Assembly: GCA_016213925.1 (NCBI GenBank)
Contig: JACQZH010000064.1
Span: forward strand, 1 to 48,892
Direction of reading: 5' to 3'
Length of the DNA stretch: 48,892 nt
DNA from: Candidatus Omnitrophota bacterium
GTDB taxonomy: Bacteria; Omnitrophota; Gorgyraeia; B26-G9
The first letter of the stretch is position 1; the number at the start of each line of letters is the position of its first letter. The position numbers were made by a program, and so were the translations under genes. This document shows, in pieces, positions 1-8,183 of the stretch. The notes under the pieces are model-generated. The model worked only from the letters and a program-made list of their open reading frames with translations. It ran no database searches and was not told the origin of the DNA.

Positions 1-446
1 TTTTTTGCCAATTTAAAAACATCCAGCGTGTACTCAAACCATACCGTCGGCTCATTAAATGTAAACGCAATCCCTTTACATCCGTTTTTTTTAGCTCTTG
101 TAACAACCAGCTCAGGGCTCATATAACCTACCTTGCCCAGCATCTTTTTTACGTCACAATGCGAAAATTCCCAGGAATGGCAGCCCCGGCAACGGAAATT
201 ACATCCTAATCCGCCAAGAAAAAGCCATGTCGTGCCAGGAAAAAAATGATACATTTGTCTTTTTTCAATAGGAGATACACTTATTGACGCCACATGCCCA
301 TAGGTAAGCGTGTACAAAACTCCGTTTTGGTTTATCCTGGTCTGGCACCATCCCATCTGTCCTTCGCTTATCAAACATTTACGCATGCACAAGTTGCATT
401 TTATCGCGCTTTCCATTACTTTTTCCCAGCATAGAGCTTCTTTCAT
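1..446 (-). CDS. amrS: AmmeMemoRadiSam-system radical SAM enzyme, 3' part cut by window edge
   Basis: The first 148 residues of a radical SAM protein are present; the frame is still open at base 1, so the C-terminus lies outside. An N-terminal cysteine cluster (C17, C20, C24, C34) is followed by the segment PIEKRQMYHFFPGT and then the iron-sulfur/SAM motif C82-x3-C86-x2-C89 in GCNFRCRGCHSWEFS. This arrangement matches the radical SAM member of the AMMECR1/Memo/radical SAM trio, whose substrate is not firmly known. The start is ATG at 446, with an AGGAG ribosome site inside the end of the upstream ligase gene. Only 4 bases separate the two genes, so it is the last visible gene of the rmlB operon. 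AMMECR1 and Memo partners are not in the window and would be expected to the left. The family call is firm; the function is unknown. Confidence 0.85.
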   Translation of the reverse strand, partial: MKEALCWEKVMESAIKCNLCMRKCLISEGQMGWCQTRINQNGVLYTLTYGHVASISVSPIEKRQMYHFFPGTTWLFLGGLGCNFRCRGCHSWEFSHCDVKKMLGKVGYMSPELVVTRAKKNGCKGIAFTFNEPTVWFEYTLDVFKLAK

Positions 447-450
447 ATTT

Positions 451-2184
451 TTATTTTCTCCTTCCCTGCATCATAAACATCTGGATAATCTCTTCTTCAG
501 AAGTTGCATCTTCAGCGTTTTTATCATCTCTTATAAAGCTAACTGACCGAGGGAATCTTAAAGCAAAACCCGGATAATCCTCTGATATCTTCCCGCAGGT
601 ATGTACCGGGCTTTTTGTTATCTCATCAGCTTGAACTTCAATTACAAATTTGGGGCCTACCCACACATCAGGAACAATCAAGGAATCTACCTGCTTAGGT
701 TTTTCCGGCACTTGGATGCCATTAAGCCTTTTTTTCATCCGCCTTAATTCATCTTCGCTTAACCCGCTGCCTAGCTTAGCAATTGTCCGATAACGATTGT
801 TCTTGCCATCATACACGCAAACTAATACAGAACCTATCCCAAAGGAACTGCGCAGCCCTTTTCCGTAAAAATATCCGACTATCACGCAATCTATCGTATC
901 CTGCAAGCTTCCGGAATAAGAACGTTTTAATTTTATCCAGTTAAAATTCCTGCCGCCGGCTTTATATTCGCCATCTAAGCGCTTGGCCACTATACCTTCG
1001 CGCCCTTCTGCCAAAGCTTCCTCAAAAATATCTGAAAGTTCTTCAGCTGTTTTTACTTTTACCGAGGGAGACACTTCCAAGACTTTTCCCGGCTTTATAA
1101 TACCTTTAAGTACTTCCCTGCGCTGTTCATAAGGATACGGTGTCAAATCCTTACCAGCATATAATAAATCAAAAATAAAAAGTTTTAAAGGAAAACTTTC
1201 TTTCATTTTATCAATATCATATTTTCTTTTTCTCTGTACCGTAGTTTGAAAAGAAAAACATTCCCCGGTTTTTGGATTATAAGCTAGCGCTTCTCCTTCA
1301 AAAATTACGTCTTTTATTTTTATCTGCTCCAATGCCCCCTCTATTATTTCAGGAAACATATGCGTAGTATTTTCTAAATTACGCGAAAAGATCTGCACAT
1401 GATTTCCCCTTTTATGCACCTGGCACCGGAACCCATCATATTTTGCTTCTACCGCGCATACTCCGATTTTTTCTATAATCTCCTCTGTGCTGGAAAGCCT
1501 AGCCGCCAATGCCATGCGCACTGGACAGCCTACAATAACTTCGAACTCTTCAATATATTTAGGCCCTTTACTGAATAACATTTTCGCAACCAGCCCAAGA
1601 TCAAAACAAAGATTATATGCACGTTCCAGTTTTAACCGCAAGCTTTTATCCGCAGCATACGCCAAAGAAAGCCCATCCAAAACCGTAGGATCTCCAATTC
1701 CCAGCCTCATCTTGCCAAGAATAATCCTCACCGTATATTTTGCCTCAAGAGAGCTAATATCCTGAAGAAGCTTAGATAAAGTTTCGACTTTTTTAGATAC
1801 TGAACCATCCCCTGAAAATAATGCAATCTCCTTTAAACATTCATAAACTTCACTTATTGACAAGGAATGGGCATGCTCTTTACATAAATGCTGCGCAACC
1901 TCTCCATAATCACCAAAAATCCGGAGCTCTTTCTTAACTTCCTTCTCTGAAACTCCGGCAGCAGCCATAATTGCCTTGTGAATCAATTTTTCACTTATTC
2001 CGAATTCAATATTTTTGAAAGAAGGCAGCAATTGCCCCTGGCAAAGATATATCACCTCGTCAATCGCATTCTTTTCTTTCTCATCAAGTTTCTGAAAAAG
2101 TTCAGCGAGTATCGCTGTCATCTCAAGGCGTTTAGGAGTAGCTTCAACTTTTTCAAAAAAAACAACTAAATCTCTAAATTTCAC
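451..2184 (-). CDS. lig: ATP-dependent DNA ligase (archaeal/eukaryotic LigI type)
   Basis: 577-residue polydeoxyribonucleotide ligase that seals nicks using ATP. An alpha-helical N-terminal DNA-binding domain (about 1-215) is followed by the nucleotidyltransferase core. Motif I is KYDG at 248-251, with K248 the adenylated lysine; motif III is around EGE at 297-299; motif IV is EGIVAK at 396-401; motif V is WIKLK at 416-420. A C-terminal OB fold follows (about 425-570). Length and the start MKFRDLVVFFEKVE resemble archaeal replicative ligases of about 560 residues rather than the short periplasmic Lig-E type or the LigD repair type. No Ku or LigD partner is nearby. It sits 11 bases after a Nudix gene and 4 bases before amrS, inside the rml operon. 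Bacteria normally depend on NAD-dependent LigA, so this is probably an accessory enzyme gained by transfer (inference). Confidence 0.93.
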   Translation of the reverse strand: MKFRDLVVFFEKVEATPKRLEMTAILAELFQKLDEKEKNAIDEVIYLCQGQLLPSFKNIEFGISEKLIHKAIMAAAGVSEKEVKKELRIFGDYGEVAQHLCKEHAHSLSISEVYECLKEIALFSGDGSVSKKVETLSKLLQDISSLEAKYTVRIILGKMRLGIGDPTVLDGLSLAYAADKSLRLKLERAYNLCFDLGLVAKMLFSKGPKYIEEFEVIVGCPVRMALAARLSSTEEIIEKIGVCAVEAKYDGFRCQVHKRGNHVQIFSRNLENTTHMFPEIIEGALEQIKIKDVIFEGEALAYNPKTGECFSFQTTVQRKRKYDIDKMKESFPLKLFIFDLLYAGKDLTPYPYEQRREVLKGIIKPGKVLEVSPSVKVKTAEELSDIFEEALAEGREGIVAKRLDGEYKAGGRNFNWIKLKRSYSGSLQDTIDCVIVGYFYGKGLRSSFGIGSVLVCVYDGKNNRYRTIAKLGSGLSEDELRRMKKRLNGIQVPEKPKQVDSLIVPDVWVGPKFVIEVQADEITKSPVHTCGKISEDYPGFALRFPRSVSFIRDDKNAEDATSEEEIIQMFMMQGRRK

Positions 2185-2195
2185 GGGTTCTCCAT

Positions 2196-2624
2196 CTATT
2201 TAAAAAATAGATCACGGGCTTTTTCCAGAGTATGCTTCTCGCTCTCATAACTTACCTTGGCAATCGCATCTTCAATATCAAACCATGCTACGCTGTCAAC
2301 CTCCGTATCATGTTTAGTTATATCTCCACCCTTAAATTCCATTAGAAAGAAGTGAACTGTCTTATTAAGCCTTCGCTGCCTTTTCATATCGCAATACCAG
2401 TAGTGCACATCATTCAAATGGCTTATAATTTCCGCATTGGCACCGGTTTCTTCATTTACCTCACGTAATGCTGTTTCCTGTACCGATTCACCTTTCTCTA
2501 TCTTGCCCTTTGGCAGGCACAAAACAGTATTATTTTTGCGGCCTATCAACAAAACATTATATTTGTCATCAATTTTTTCAAAAACAACACCTCCAGCGGA
2601 AACTTCTCTTTCTGTTTTAAGCAT
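2196..2624 (-). CDS. Nudix hydrolase (MutT / Ap4A hydrolase-like)
   Basis: 142-residue single-domain Nudix protein. The complete Nudix box G-x5-E-x7-R-E-U-x-E-E-x-G-U runs from G40 to A62, with E46, R54, E55, E58, E59 and G61 all present, so metal binding and hydrolysis of a nucleoside diphosphate-linked compound are expected. The N-terminal segment REVSAGGVVFEK and the motif LPKGKIEKGE are usual in diadenosine tetraphosphate hydrolases and related house-cleaning enzymes. Its exact substrate cannot be read from sequence. It is packed 4 bases after rmlD and 11 bases before the ATP-dependent ligase. In that company it could act on a dinucleotide or on the adenylate by-products of ligation, but this is speculation. 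Confidence 0.88.
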   Translation of the reverse strand: MLKTEREVSAGGVVFEKIDDKYNVLLIGRKNNTVLCLPKGKIEKGESVQETALREVNEETGANAEIISHLNDVHYWYCDMKRQRRLNKTVHFFLMEFKGGDITKHDTEVDSVAWFDIEDAIAKVSYESEKHTLEKARDLFFK

Positions 2625-2628
2625 ACTT

Positions 2629-3555
2629 TTACCGATCGTTTATATAATTAATTCCCTTAAGATACTCTTCCAACGCCTGTTGCCAATGCGGATTTTTCTT
2701 GCCACAGACATCTTCATAGCGCTTGTTGCATAAAATAGAAAATTCCGGCCTTTTTGCCGGCCTTTTCACATAAGAAGAATCCACCGGAATAACCTCCGAA
2801 GGCAGATTGTTCAGTTCAACAATCTTTTTGGCAAATTCATACCAGCTGCAGCTTCCACTATTACTTACATGATAAATACCGAAATTTTTCCAGGAATTTT
2901 CTTTAAAAAAAACACTTTCAATAAGATTTTTGATTGCTTTAGAAAGCGTCACAGTATAAGTCGGCGAGCCAACTTGATCTTTTACGACATAAAGAGCGGG
3001 TATGGTTTTTGCTTTTTCCATGATTGTTCTAACAAAGTTATTCCCATAGCAGCCAAAAAGCCAGCTGGTACGAACAATCAGGAATTCTTTCAGATTATCT
3101 CTTATAAATTTTTCCGCAGCTAATTTTGAGCTGCCGTAAACATTAAGCGGTGAAGGTTTATCATGGATATCATAGGCTTTCCCTTTTGCTCCGTCAAAAA
3201 CATAATCCGTACTAATAAAAATAAATTTTGCGGCATGCGCTTTAGCGCAACGAACCAGATTAACAGTCCCAGTAAAATTTATATCTTTTGCCTTCTCAGG
3301 TTCTTGTTCGCATCCGTCAACATTCGTATAAGCTGCCGCATGCACTACAATCCATGGTTTAAGATCATCAAAAACAACTTCAACTTCTTTGCTGTTTGTT
3401 ATATCGCATTTCAAGATGTTAACTCCCTGGTAATCTAAAGACAAAAGATCCATACCAAACACTGTAAAATCAGTGTTAAGCTCTGATATTAAATCATGGC
3501 CAAGCATGCCAGCGGCGCCTGTAATTAAAACTGTTTTTTTAAGCTTTTCCACCAT
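2629..3555 (-). CDS. rmlD: dTDP-4-dehydrorhamnose reductase
   Basis: 308-residue short-chain dehydrogenase of the RmlD family, which reduces dTDP-4-dehydro-L-rhamnose to dTDP-L-rhamnose for cell-surface polysaccharide. The Rossmann motif GAAGMLG is at 13-19, STDYVFDG at 115-122, and the catalytic Y140-x3-K144 is in YGSSK. The gene overlaps the end of rmlB by 31 bases, so the two are co-transcribed and probably translationally coupled. A GTG codon directly after the chosen ATG could also serve as start. RmlA and RmlC are not in the window, so the pathway must be completed elsewhere, or another reductase product is made. Confidence 0.9.
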   Translation of the reverse strand: MVEKLKKTVLITGAAGMLGHDLISELNTDFTVFGMDLLSLDYQGVNILKCDITNSKEVEVVFDDLKPWIVVHAAAYTNVDGCEQEPEKAKDINFTGTVNLVRCAKAHAAKFIFISTDYVFDGAKGKAYDIHDKPSPLNVYGSSKLAAEKFIRDNLKEFLIVRTSWLFGCYGNNFVRTIMEKAKTIPALYVVKDQVGSPTYTVTLSKAIKNLIESVFFKENSWKNFGIYHVSNSGSCSWYEFAKKIVELNNLPSEVIPVDSSYVKRPAKRPEFSILCNKRYEDVCGKKNPHWQQALEEYLKGINYINDR

Positions 3556-4487
3556 GCCTTATTTTCATTATACCATCCAATGGTAAACTCCATCGCTTCC
3601 TGAAAATTATATCGCGGCTTAAAACCCAATCTGCGAATCTTTTCTGTATTTAAGCTATACCGCCGGTCATGCCCTGGCCGGTCTTTTACATATTTGATTG
3701 CTGCTTTAGTTTTTTTCATTTTTTTTAAAATAAATTCCGTCAATTGGATATTATTTAATTTATTATTAGAAGCGATATTATAAATCTCCCCGATCCTACC
3801 TTTATTCAGCACCAGGTCAATCCCGCGGCAATTGTCAATTACATAAATCCAATCACGTACATTCAGCCCGTCTCCGTAAAGCGGGACTTTTTTACCTTCG
3901 ATAAGATTTGTAATAAAAAGTGGGATTACCTTTTCAGGAAACTGATAAGGCCCAAAATTATTACTGGAACGAGTAATTATTACCGGCACTCCGTATGTTT
4001 TATAATAAGAACGCGCTAACAAGTCACCTGCAGCTTTACTGGAAGAATACGGGCTATTCGGCATCAAAGGATCTCCCTCTTTAAACGCTCCGCGCAAACA
4101 AGAACCGTAAACTTCATCCGTTCCGATTTGAATAAATTTTTCAACTTTTAGTTTCCGCGCTGCTTCAAGAAGCATATAAACACCGAAAATATTCGTTTGC
4201 AAAAACTCGTGCGCGCTTTTTATTGACCGGTCAACATGAGTTTCCGCGGCGAAATTAATAACTACGGAACAACCGGACATTGCCCTTTCTACTACACCCT
4301 TATTACAGATATCCCCTTTTAAAAATTTGTAACGCGGATGCGCCTTAAAATCCTTTAGATGCGCTAATGAAGAAGCATATGTTTGTTTATCAAGATTTAC
4401 AATATAAATATCCTGATATTTCTCAAGCATATACCGGATAAAATTACCTCCTATAAAGCCCAATCCTCCTGTAACAAGTACACGCAT
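3525..4487 (-). CDS. rmlB: dTDP-glucose 4,6-dehydratase
   Basis: 320-residue extended short-chain dehydrogenase that converts dTDP-glucose to dTDP-4-dehydro-6-deoxyglucose. The NAD-binding motif G7-x2-G10-x2-G13 is at the N-terminus, the family-diagnostic acid/base pair is in T123-D124-E125, and the catalytic Y147-x3-K151 is in YSSSK. The start is ATG at 4487 because AGGAGG lies 5 bases before it. A TTG three bases further upstream would sit only 2 bases from that ribosome site and is less likely. It is the first gene of the leftward operon rmlB-rmlD-Nudix-lig-amrS and is preceded by a near-consensus promoter. Confidence 0.92.
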   Translation of the reverse strand: MRVLVTGGLGFIGGNFIRYMLEKYQDIYIVNLDKQTYASSLAHLKDFKAHPRYKFLKGDICNKGVVERAMSGCSVVINFAAETHVDRSIKSAHEFLQTNIFGVYMLLEAARKLKVEKFIQIGTDEVYGSCLRGAFKEGDPLMPNSPYSSSKAAGDLLARSYYKTYGVPVIITRSSNNFGPYQFPEKVIPLFITNLIEGKKVPLYGDGLNVRDWIYVIDNCRGIDLVLNKGRIGEIYNIASNNKLNNIQLTEFILKKMKKTKAAIKYVKDRPGHDRRYSLNTEKIRRLGFKPRYNFQEAMEFTIGWYNENKAWWKSLKKQF

Positions 4488-4573
4488 CAAAACCTCCTTG
4501 AACCCTTTGGAAATAACTAGGTTAGTTAATATTTAAACGCAAATAAAGGTCTTTTAAAATAGATAATAAATAA

Positions 4574-4602
4574 ATTGTAGCATAGATAAATTTTAGTGTC
4601 AA
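4574..4602 (-). promoter_or_regulatory. Sigma-70 promoter for the rmlB operon
   Basis: Reading leftwards, a perfect -35 TTGACA (4602-4597), a spacer of exactly 17 bases and -10 TACAAT (4579-4574, one mismatch). The predicted transcript start is near 4567, giving a leader of about 80 bases before the rmlB ATG. It is the best promoter match in the window. Its -35 box lies 5 bases from the -35 box of the divergent GH94 promoter. Confidence 0.8.
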
Positions 4603-4607
4603 TTAAC

Positions 4608-4636
4608 TTGAACTTTTCTTCTCCATATAATATAAT
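4608..4636 (+). promoter_or_regulatory. Sigma-70 promoter for the GH94-like gene
   Basis: -35 TTGAAC (4608-4613), 17-base spacer and a perfect -10 TATAAT (4631-4636). A second overlapping TATAAT at 4626-4631 has poor spacing. The predicted start near 4643 leaves a leader of about 85 bases. It is back-to-back with the rmlB promoter, so the two RNA polymerases would compete for the same short stretch. Confidence 0.75.
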
Positions 4637-4694
4637 AATAAATTATATCATTATATCAGACTAGGCAGGAACCGAAGTTATTACACTGCAAACA

Positions 4695-4718
4695 TTAAAG
4701 TTATACCATAACCTTTAA
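4695..4718 (+). promoter_or_regulatory. AU-rich leader hairpin before the GH94-like gene
   Basis: TTAAAGTTAT and its complement ATAA-c-CTTTAA flank a 3-base loop, giving about 10 base pairs with one bulge. The hairpin ends 9 bases before the ATG. The gene has no visible Shine-Dalgarno sequence, so this fold sits where the ribosome must load and may affect initiation. The stem is weak (nearly all A-U), so the call is tentative. Confidence 0.3.
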
Positions 4719-4727
4719 ATCTATTAT

Positions 4728-7445
4728 ATGCAAAACCAATTATGGGAATTTACAAACACCCACGGCGATTTTGTCTTTCATAATCCAGAGCTTTTTTACC
4801 GCCTTTATTTTCCGCTGGCTAATGAAACCGAGTTCATGTCTTCCATAACGCCCAGGCTTCAAGGCGATATAAAAATCGGGCAAAATAATTTTCTTTTGCA
4901 GCCGATTACAACAGAAGACCTCTACAGTTCGCTAAACAGCAGGAATTTTTGGTTATATTTTAATCCCGCTTCCAGCTGGGCAATAAATAACCCAGCCGGT
5001 ATAACTCAGCATGAAGAAGTGCAATTACACGCCGGGATTCTTTGGCACAAAATTATAAGGAAAAATATACAGTTCGGCATCCAGGCAGAAATAACCAACT
5101 TCGTTCCTGTTAGCGGTGAAAGCGCCGAAATTATGAGCATAAAACTCACAAATATCTCGGCCCAAGCAATTACTTTTGTCCCAACTTCTGCCATACCGAT
5201 TTTCGCGCGCTCTGCGGACAACCTGCGTGACCACCGCCATGTAACAAGCCTGCTCCACCGCATTAAATTAACAAAAAACGGCATAATCGTAAAACCTCAA
5301 ATGTCCTTTGATGAACGCGGACATAAAATAAATCACCATTTATATTTTGTTTTAGGCTACGAAGAAAACGGGATTCCTCCGTTTGGCCAATTCCCTACGA
5401 TAGAATCTTTTATCGGTGATGTGGGGTCTTTACTTACCCCAAAATCAGTAACTGAAAACCAGCAACCGCTCTCAAAAATAGAGCCAAGTCATCAGGGAAA
5501 AGAAGCGATTGCAGCTCTAAGATTCAATGAAAAAACCCTGATCCCTTATGAATCTGTAACGTATACATTAATTTTAGGAATTGCCGAAAAACCAAACGAA
5601 ATATCAAAAATCCTAAAAAAGTTCAGCACGCGGGAAAAAATAGACTGTGCTTTAGCAGAAAATATCGACTATTGGAAAAAAAGGATTGATTCAATAAGTT
5701 TTTGCACCGGAAACAAAACCACTGATAACTGGCTGCGATGGGTAACCCTGCAACCAATTTTAAGAAAAATTTTTGGCTGTTCATTTTTGCCTGATTTTGA
5801 TTATGGACGCGGTGGAAAAGGCTGGCGTGACCTCTGGCAGGACTGTTTGACTTTACTGCTTGCGCATCCCCAGCAAACCAGAGACATCCTCTTAGCTAAT
5901 TTTTCCGGAATCAGGATCGATGGAACCAACGCAACAATAATTACAAAAAAACCTGGTTTTTTCATTGCTGACAGGAATAAAATAAGCCGCGTCTGGATGG
6001 ATCATGGGATTTGGCCGTTTTTTACTTTGCATTTATATCTAAATCAAACCGGTGATTTTGATATACTTTTTGAACAGCGTACTTACTTTTATGACCAGCA
6101 GCTCTCAAGAGCACAAGAAATAGACCACTCCTGGAACCCCAATCATAAACACAGCAAGCATCTGCACACAAAAACCGGGCATATTTACCGCGGCACAATC
6201 CTTGAACACATATTGGTCCAGCACCTGGTACAATTTTTCAATGTCGGTAAACATAATAATATCCGGCTTGAAGACGCAGATTGGAATGACGGCCTGGACA
6301 TGGCCAGAGAAAAAGGCGAAAGCGTTGCCTTTAGTTGTTTTTATGCCAGAAATATTTACGAAATAACTATGCTTCTTCTCGAATTAAAAAAGAAAAAAAA
6401 TACTAAAAATATAAAAATTTCAAAAGAGCTGTTCATCCTGCTAGACCGCCTGCACCGCAACTGCGTCAATTATAACAATGTCGATGAAAAAACTGCTTTA
6501 CTACACCGCTATTTCAACGCAGTAAAATACCGCATAAGCGGTAAAAAAGTTTTAGTAAAAACCGACGATCTGATTAACGACCTTTCTGCTAAATGGCAAT
6601 GGCTTTTTGAACATATCAGAAAAAGAGAATGGCTTCTTCTTAGCAAAAATTCAGGACTTTTTAACGGTTACTATAATAATTCAGGAAAACGTGTGGAAGG
6701 AAAAATCAACGGCAAGGTAAAAATGACCTTAACCGGACAGGTATTTCCGATACTTAGCGGAATCGCTTCAAAAAAACAAATCGCATTGATTTTTCATTCT
6801 GCCAGCAAATATCTTAAAGACCAGAAATTAGGCGGATTTAGGCTAAATACCAACTTTGATACCCCTCAATTTGATTTAGGCCGTGCTTTTGCTTTTTCTT
6901 ACGGAGACAAGGAAAATGGCGCAATATTCAGCCATATGTGTGTTATGTTCGCCAATGCTCTTTACCAGCGGGATTTTGTAAAAGAAGGATATAGCGTTCT
7001 AGAAAGCTTATTAAATCTGGCAACCAATACTCCTGTGAGTAAAATATACCCTTGCCTTCCTGAATATTTTAATCTTGCAGGCCGAGGAATGTACTCATAT
7101 CTGACAGGGTCTGCCAGCTGGTTTATCATGACATTGCTTAATGAAGTTTTTGGCATAAAAGGTCATTTCGGCGACCTGGTTATCGCTCCAAAACTAGTAA
7201 AAGATCAATTCAAAAACTCTGATACAATCTCATTATCATGTTTTTTTGCCGAACGACGGATAAGCCTAGTCATCCAGAATCCTAAAAAACTTGATTACGA
7301 TGAATATAAACTAACTATGGTAAAAATAAAACCTGTTTCCCTGCCTTACTATCTTGATTCACCCAAAAAGCTAACCATATTGCGCAAACATTTATCAAAA
7401 CTTGCGGTTAATTCGCATACAACTATTGAATTGACTTTAGATTAA
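4728..7445 (+). CDS. GH94-like carbohydrate phosphorylase (GH36-type glycosyl hydrolase domain)
   Basis: 905-residue protein with the architecture of inverting disaccharide/oligosaccharide phosphorylases. An N-terminal beta-sandwich carbohydrate-binding region (about 1-290) leads into a long (alpha/alpha)6 barrel. Barrel landmarks are GRGGKGWRDLWQD from residue 360, DGTNATIITKKPGFFIADRN shortly after, and EDADWNDG with D518 and D521; the Asp of the DWND motif is the proton donor in GH94 enzymes. A small C-terminal beta domain ends the chain. Such enzymes split beta-linked glucans with phosphate to give a sugar 1-phosphate. Linkage specificity (cellobiose, chitobiose, beta-1,2 or beta-1,3 glucan; GH94 versus GH149/GH161) cannot be settled here. 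No signal peptide is visible, so it is probably cytoplasmic. It is a single-gene unit facing away from the rml operon and convergent with cheC. Confidence 0.82.
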   Translation: MQNQLWEFTNTHGDFVFHNPELFYRLYFPLANETEFMSSITPRLQGDIKIGQNNFLLQPITTEDLYSSLNSRNFWLYFNPASSWAINNPAGITQHEEVQLHAGILWHKIIRKNIQFGIQAEITNFVPVSGESAEIMSIKLTNISAQAITFVPTSAIPIFARSADNLRDHRHVTSLLHRIKLTKNGIIVKPQMSFDERGHKINHHLYFVLGYEENGIPPFGQFPTIESFIGDVGSLLTPKSVTENQQPLSKIEPSHQGKEAIAALRFNEKTLIPYESVTYTLILGIAEKPNEISKILKKFSTREKIDCALAENIDYWKKRIDSISFCTGNKTTDNWLRWVTLQPILRKIFGCSFLPDFDYGRGGKGWRDLWQDCLTLLLAHPQQTRDILLANFSGIRIDGTNATIITKKPGFFIADRNKISRVWMDHGIWPFFTLHLYLNQTGDFDILFEQRTYFYDQQLSRAQEIDHSWNPNHKHSKHLHTKTGHIYRGTILEHILVQHLVQFFNVGKHNNIRLEDADWNDGLDMAREKGESVAFSCFYARNIYEITMLLLELKKKKNTKNIKISKELFILLDRLHRNCVNYNNVDEKTALLHRYFNAVKYRISGKKVLVKTDDLINDLSAKWQWLFEHIRKREWLLLSKNSGLFNGYYNNSGKRVEGKINGKVKMTLTGQVFPILSGIASKKQIALIFHSASKYLKDQKLGGFRLNTNFDTPQFDLGRAFAFSYGDKENGAIFSHMCVMFANALYQRDFVKEGYSVLESLLNLATNTPVSKIYPCLPEYFNLAGRGMYSYLTGSASWFIMTLLNEVFGIKGHFGDLVIAPKLVKDQFKNSDTISLSCFFAERRISLVIQNPKKLDYDEYKLTMVKIKPVSLPYYLDSPKKLTILRKHLSKLAVNSHTTIELTLD

Positions 7446-7458
7446 CTTTAAAAATGGA

Positions 7459-8082
7459 CTATTCCCCTGAAGGATTTTGCATCAGATTTAGAATAATGTC
7501 CGTAGAAGATTTATCAAGAATCAAATAAAATGTCCCCTCTACTTCGAGGCTTTTTTCCCGGAACACTGTATGCACAATGCATATCTGCCCCCAATGTTCG
7601 TATTCCCTGAGTATCATCGTTAACAGCTCATCCGTTGAACCGCTCAAAAAATTCGGAATCGTAGTCGTAATAAGTTTTCTGAGCAACGAGCTTAACGTAT
7701 TCACATAAGAAAAAATAGCAATCCCTCCAATTTCCTTCATAATTGAAATGCCCAGTTGAATCGAATGCACATCAATATGCTGCATTTCTTTTATGAACTT
7801 TTCTATTATTTCAAGTGAATCATTCTCGGAAAAAAGCAGAAAGATTGTTCCTTGAAGATGCGTACTGATTTGCGCATTAACCCCGTAAACCATTTTCCCG
7901 CGTTCTTTAAAATGCTGTGCTATGTCATCTTTAGATACTTCTTCCAGCGAAGGTATCTCTACATTAACACAGCCGCCTAAAAGCTGCGAAAGAATACCCG
8001 TTGAATTACCCACACAGATATTTCCCACTTCTTTTAAAATATCAATTTGCTCTGGATTAAGTTTATTCGCGCTTTGCTCCAT
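7459..8082 (-). CDS. cheC: CheC-like CheY-phosphate phosphatase
   Basis: 207-residue protein of the CheC/CheX/FliY fold, which dephosphorylates CheY-type response regulators. The first active site is intact: D14-x3-E18-x2-N21-x22-P44 fits the CheC motif exactly. The second copy keeps S113, E117 and P143 at the same spacing but has G120 in place of the catalytic Asn, so only one site should work. No chemotaxis gene lies near it; the window's response regulator is PilR, 26 kb away, and a stand-alone receiver elsewhere is the likelier partner. It ends 13 bases from the convergent GH94 gene and is divergent from the Ski2-like helicase. There is no Shine-Dalgarno, and a promoter places the transcript start about 4 bases before the ATG. 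Confidence 0.85.
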   Translation of the reverse strand: MEQSANKLNPEQIDILKEVGNICVGNSTGILSQLLGGCVNVEIPSLEEVSKDDIAQHFKERGKMVYGVNAQISTHLQGTIFLLFSENDSLEIIEKFIKEMQHIDVHSIQLGISIMKEIGGIAIFSYVNTLSSLLRKLITTTIPNFLSGSTDELLTMILREYEHWGQICIVHTVFREKSLEVEGTFYLILDKSSTDIILNLMQNPSGE

Positions 8083-8092
8083 ATCAATTTTA

Positions 8093-8121
8093 ATTGTAAA
8101 CTGTTACATTAAATTTGTAAA
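8093..8121 (-). promoter_or_regulatory. Promoter of cheC giving a leaderless transcript
   Basis: Leftward -35 TTTACA (8121-8116), 17-base spacer, -10 TACAAT (8098-8093). Only 10 bases separate the -10 box from the ATG at 8082, so transcription should begin about 4 bases before the start codon. This agrees with the absence of a ribosome-binding site. Confidence 0.65.
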
Positions 8122-8144
8122 CAAAAATTTTAAACAAAAATTCT

Positions 8145-8173
8145 TTGTTAAAGCAATCAATTTAGATTATAAT
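8145..8173 (+). promoter_or_regulatory. Promoter of the Ski2-like helicase giving a leaderless transcript
   Basis: -35 TTGTTA (8145-8150), 17-base spacer, perfect -10 TATAAT (8168-8173). The ATG is at 8184, 10 bases after the -10 box, the same geometry as the divergent cheC promoter. The predicted transcript start near 8180 leaves no room for a ribosome-binding site. Confidence 0.68.
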
Positions 8174-8183
8174 TACATCTATT

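Noticed and set aside
5006-5284. Overlapping minus-strand frames inside the GH94-like gene
   Set aside because: No recognisable domain, no promoter or ribosome site; they are shadows of the conserved plus-strand protein.
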